Positions 60,981-64,000 of a DNA stretch of 64,000 nucleotides are shown here, piece after piece (the first letter of the stretch is position 1; the number at the start of each line of letters is the position of its first letter). Location of the stretch: the NCBI GenBank assembly GCA_032622095.1, contig CP136062.1, positions 13,295,710-13,359,709 of the forward strand. Direction: 5' to 3'. Source of the stretch: Siphonodentalium dalli (taxonomy: Eukaryota > Mollusca > Scaphopoda > Gadilida > Siphonodentaliidae). Made by a program: the position numbers and the translations under genes. The notes beneath the pieces are model-generated. The model did no database searches and was not told where the DNA came from. It saw only the letters and a list, made by a program, of their open reading frames with translations.

Positions 60981-62153
60981 TCTCATATATATTTTGAAGA
61001 CCTCTGTATGTTTGTCGGTATGTTTGTCTGTATGTTTGTTTGTCATTTATACAAATCTACGATTCTCGACCGATCGGGACGAAACTTGGTACGTGTGTGT
61101 AGTTTGACCAGGCGGTGGACGTTGTGGTATTGGCGAGCCCGTGCGGCGCCCGCTTCGCGAATGCGCAGACGAGATCTCGGAAACGGGTGGAGCTATCGAC
61201 TTGAAATTCGCTATGTGAATGTATCTTGCCCCGGATACGAATTTTATCGGGTCGCCGAGCCCGTGCGACGCCAGCTTCGTGCATGCGCAGACGAGATCTC
61301 GAAAACTGGTGGAGCTATCGACTTGAAATTTGCTATGTGAATGTATCTTGCCCCGGATACGAATTTTATCGGGACGCAGAGCCCGTGCGACGCCAGCTTC
61401 GCGCATGCGCAGACGAGATCTCGGAAACGGTGGAGCTATCGACTTGAAATTTGCTATGTGAATGTATCTTGCCCCGGATACGAATTTTATCGGGTCGCCG
61501 AGCCCGTGCGACACAAGCTTCGCGCATGCGCAGACAAAAGTTATCGGGTCGCCGAGCCCGTGCGACGCCAGCTTCGCGCATGCGCAGACCAGATCTCGGA
61601 AATGGGTGGAGCTATCTACTTGAAATTAGCTATGAGAATGTATCTTGCCACGGATACGAATTTTATCGGGTCGCCGAGCCCGTGCGACGCAAGCTTCGCA
61701 CATGCGCAGACGAGATCTCGGAAACGGGTGGAGCTATCGACTTGAAATTTGGTATGTATCTTGCCCCGGATACGAATTTTATCGGGTCGCCGAGCCCGTG
61801 CGACGCCAGCTTCGCGCATGCGCAGACGAGATCTCGGAAACGGGTGGGGCTATCGACTTGAAATTTGGTATGTGAATGTATCTTGCCCCGAATACGAATT
61901 TTATCGGGTCGCCGAGCCCGTGCGACGCAAGCTTTGCGCATGCGCAGACGAGATCTCGGAAACGGGTGGTGCTATCGACTTGAAATTTGCTATGTGAATG
62001 TATATCTTGCCCCGGATACGAATTTTATCGGGTCGCCGAGCCCGTGCGACGTCAGCTTCGCGCATGCGCAGACCAGATCTCGGAAACGAGTGGAGCTATC
62101 GACTTGAAATTTGGTTTTTGAATAGCCCGGACAACGTCGGGCTCATCGGCTAG
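60981..62153 (+). mobile_element. Helitron-like non-autonomous element 3
   Basis: Same TCTCATATATATTTTGAAGA start, preceded by A (60980), and the same hairpin plus CTAG end (62150-62153). It holds about eight internal 122-bp units; some are shortened, for example a unit of about 50 bp near 61540 (TTATCGGGTCGCC) and one lacking the GTGAATG segment near 61755. No coding capacity. Directly joined to element 4. Confidence 0.75.
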
Positions 62154-62541
62154 TCTCATATATATTTTGAAGATCTCTGTCTGTTTGTATGTCTGTCTGT
62201 CTGTCTGTCCTTAATAAAAATCTACGATTCTCGACCGATCAGGACGAAACTTGGTACGTGTGTGTAGTTTGACCAGGCGGTGGTCGTTGTCGTATTGGCG
62301 GCCCGTGCGACACCCGTGCAGCGCATGCGCAGACGAGATCTCGGAAACGGGTGGAGCTATCGACTTGAAATTTGGTATGTGAATGTATCTTGCCCCGGAT
62401 ACCAATTTTATCGGGTCGCCGAGCCCGTGGGACGCCAGCTTCGCGCATGCGCAGACGAGATCTTGGAAACTGGTTGAGCTCTCGACTTGAAATTTGGTAT
62501 TTGAATGAATCTTGCCCCGGATACGAATTTTAACGGGTCCA
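62154..62541 (+). mobile_element. Helitron-like element 4, lacking its 3' end
   Basis: Starts TCTCATATATATTTTGAAGA immediately after the CTAG of element 3 and has two internal units. It ends in the middle of an internal unit (ACGAATTTTAACGGGTCC) without hairpin or CTAG. Confidence 0.65.
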
Positions 62542-62554
62542 ATGTATTCGTTTA

Positions 62555-63074
62555 TCTCCTATTTATTTTGAAGACCTCTGTCTGTCTGTATGTCTGTCTG
62601 TATGTCTGTATGTCTGTATGTTTGTTTGTCATTTATCTACGATTCTCGACCGATCGGGACGAAACTTGGTACGTGTCTGTAGTTTGACCAGGCGGTCGTC
62701 GTTGTCGTATTGGCGAGCCCGTGCGGCGCCCGCTTCGCGCATGCGCAGACGAGATCTAGGAAACGGGTGGAGCTATCGACTTGAAATTTGGTACGTGTAT
62801 GTAGTTTGACCAGGCGGTCGTCGTTGTCGTATTGGCGAGCCCGTGCGACGCCCGTGCAGCGCATGCGCAGACAAGATATCGGAAACAGGTGAAGCTATCG
62901 ACTTGAAATTTGCTATGTGAATGTATCTTGCCCCAGATGCGAATTTTATCGGGTCGCCGAGCTCGTGCGACGCAAGCTTCGCGCATGCGCAGACCAGATC
63001 TCTGAAACAGGTGGAGCTATCGACTTGAAATTTGATTTTTGAATAGCCCGGACAACGTCGGGCTCATCGGCTAG
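62555..63074 (+). mobile_element. Helitron-like element 5
   Basis: Starts TCTCCTATTTATTTTGAAGA after A (62554), ends with hairpin and CTAG at 63071-63074 followed by T. The 5' block with GGTACGTGT.TGTAGTTTGACCAGG occurs twice (about 62668 and 62791), so part of the 5' region is duplicated. Confidence 0.7.
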
Positions 63075-63094
63075 TATTATATATAATAGTATCA

Positions 63095-63800
63095 TATGGG
63101 AAATCACTATTGTGTTTAAATAAACAGAACACATGCCTCCATTCTGTTTCATATAGGTGTTTTTGATAAACACTAGTGTGTTTTAATACAAGGAACACAT
63201 GGTAAATCACTAGTGTTTTTAAATAAACAGAACACATGCCTGAATACTGTTTCATTTGGGTGTTTTTGATAAACACTAGTTTGTTTTAATAAACGGAACA
63301 CGTGATAAATCACTAGTGTTTTTAAATAAACGGAACACATGCCTGAATACTGTTTCATTTGGGTGTTTTTGATAAACACTAGTGTTTTTTAATACAAGGA
63401 ACACATGGTGAATCACTAGTGTTTTTAAATAAACAGAACACATGCCTGAATACTGTTTCATTTGTGTGTTTTTGATAAACACTAGTTTGTTTTAATAAAC
63501 GGAACACGTGATAAATCACTAGTGTTTTTAAATAAACAGAAAACATGCCTGAATACTGTTTCATTTGTGTGTTTTTGATAAACACTAGTTTGTTTTAATA
63601 AACGGAACACGTGATAAATCACTAGTGTTTTTAAATAAACAGAACACATGTCTGAATACTGTTTCATTTGTGTGTTTTTGATAAACACTAGTTTGTTTTA
63701 ATAAACGGAACACATGATAAATCACTAGTGTTTTTAAATAAACGGAACACATGCCTGAATACTGTTTCATTTGGGTGTTTTTGTGGAACACATGTTTTGC
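63095..63800 (+). repeat. 103-bp tandem array, about seven copies
   Basis: Units of exactly 103 bp in the inner copies. Each unit is itself a diverged dimer: CACTAGTGTTTTTAAATAAA with CAGAACACATGCC, and CACTAGTTTGTTTTAATAAA with CGGAACACGTG. The palindrome CACTAGTG is common. Overlapping open frames on the minus strand reflect the period only. Confidence 0.95.
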
Positions 63801-64000
63801 ATAATCATGTTTTACAGTGTAATTAGTGTTCTTATATTATAATACGGATTGAAACAGCCGCGGAGTCATATTTGATTTAGAGTATCCGACCAGGTTTAAG
63901 TTACCCGATCGTGATTCCGCAGATGTAAGGAATGGAGGCTGTGCATGGGTAGTATGTAAATTGTAGAGCAATAATGAGTTAATACCGCACAATGCACTGC
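63801..64000. other. No feature recognised
   Basis: Unique sequence to the window end. Confidence 0.4.

Noticed and set aside
63173-63791. Set of 68-codon minus-strand frames spaced 103 bp apart
   Set aside because: They overlap and repeat with the 103-bp tandem array; they are by-products of the period.

Overview
The window looks like non-coding, repeat-dominated DNA from an animal nuclear genome, probably an AT-rich marine invertebrate; the species cannot be fixed from the sequence. Pointers are a spliced first exon resembling an animal SLC23 nucleobase/ascorbate transporter, fragments of non-LTR retrotransposons, a Crypton-type tyrosine recombinase gene of the ZMYM/KIAA1958 (DUF3504) kind, Helitron-like elements and many terminal-inverted-repeat (TIR) miniature elements. 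There is no bacterial or phage gene organisation.

Layout. 1-14.4 kb: a mosaic of miniature transposons (57-bp perfect TIR element at 397-807; 8-bp-duplication element at 3368-4116; TTAA family at 5591-5882, 6305-6791 and about 7672-8031), palindrome clusters (CTTAAG type at 1.8-3.0 kb, GGTTTTGATCAAAACC type at 1.1 and 10.3-10.7 kb) and one convincing host exon, SLC23-like, on the minus strand at 12932-13075. 14.49-32.66 kb: one uninterrupted 18-kb satellite of a 31-bp monomer (nearly 600 copies) with higher-order periodicity of 2621 bp. 32.70-33.75 kb: a second, unrelated 32-bp minisatellite. 34-39.4 kb: a piggyBac-like miniature element, a 1.6-kb Harbinger-like element carrying a 63-bp minisatellite, and a 161-bp near-perfect palindrome. 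39.7-42.2 kb: two decayed non-LTR retrotransposon fragments flanking a head-to-tail pair of Helitron-like elements. 42.7-53.5 kb: duplications, dispersed repeats, more TIR elements and no recognisable gene. 54.37-56.12 kb: the only long coding region, a Crypton-type tyrosine recombinase broken by one extra A in an A7 run. 57.3-60.5 kb: 41-bp and 32-bp minisatellites and a dispersed repeat. 60.98-63.07 kb: a second Helitron-like cluster. 63.1-63.8 kb: a 103-bp tandem array.

The genes do not form a pathway. The coherent biology is that of mobile DNA: rolling-circle (Helitron), tyrosine-recombinase (Crypton), cut-and-paste (several TIR types) and target-primed (non-LTR) elements, plus expansion of at least a dozen tandem-repeat families. 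I did not find a new multi-gene system. The most informative observations are the exact end-to-start Helitron junctions, the nearly intact Crypton gene, and the 18-kb satellite whose monomer contains a forkhead-type motif.
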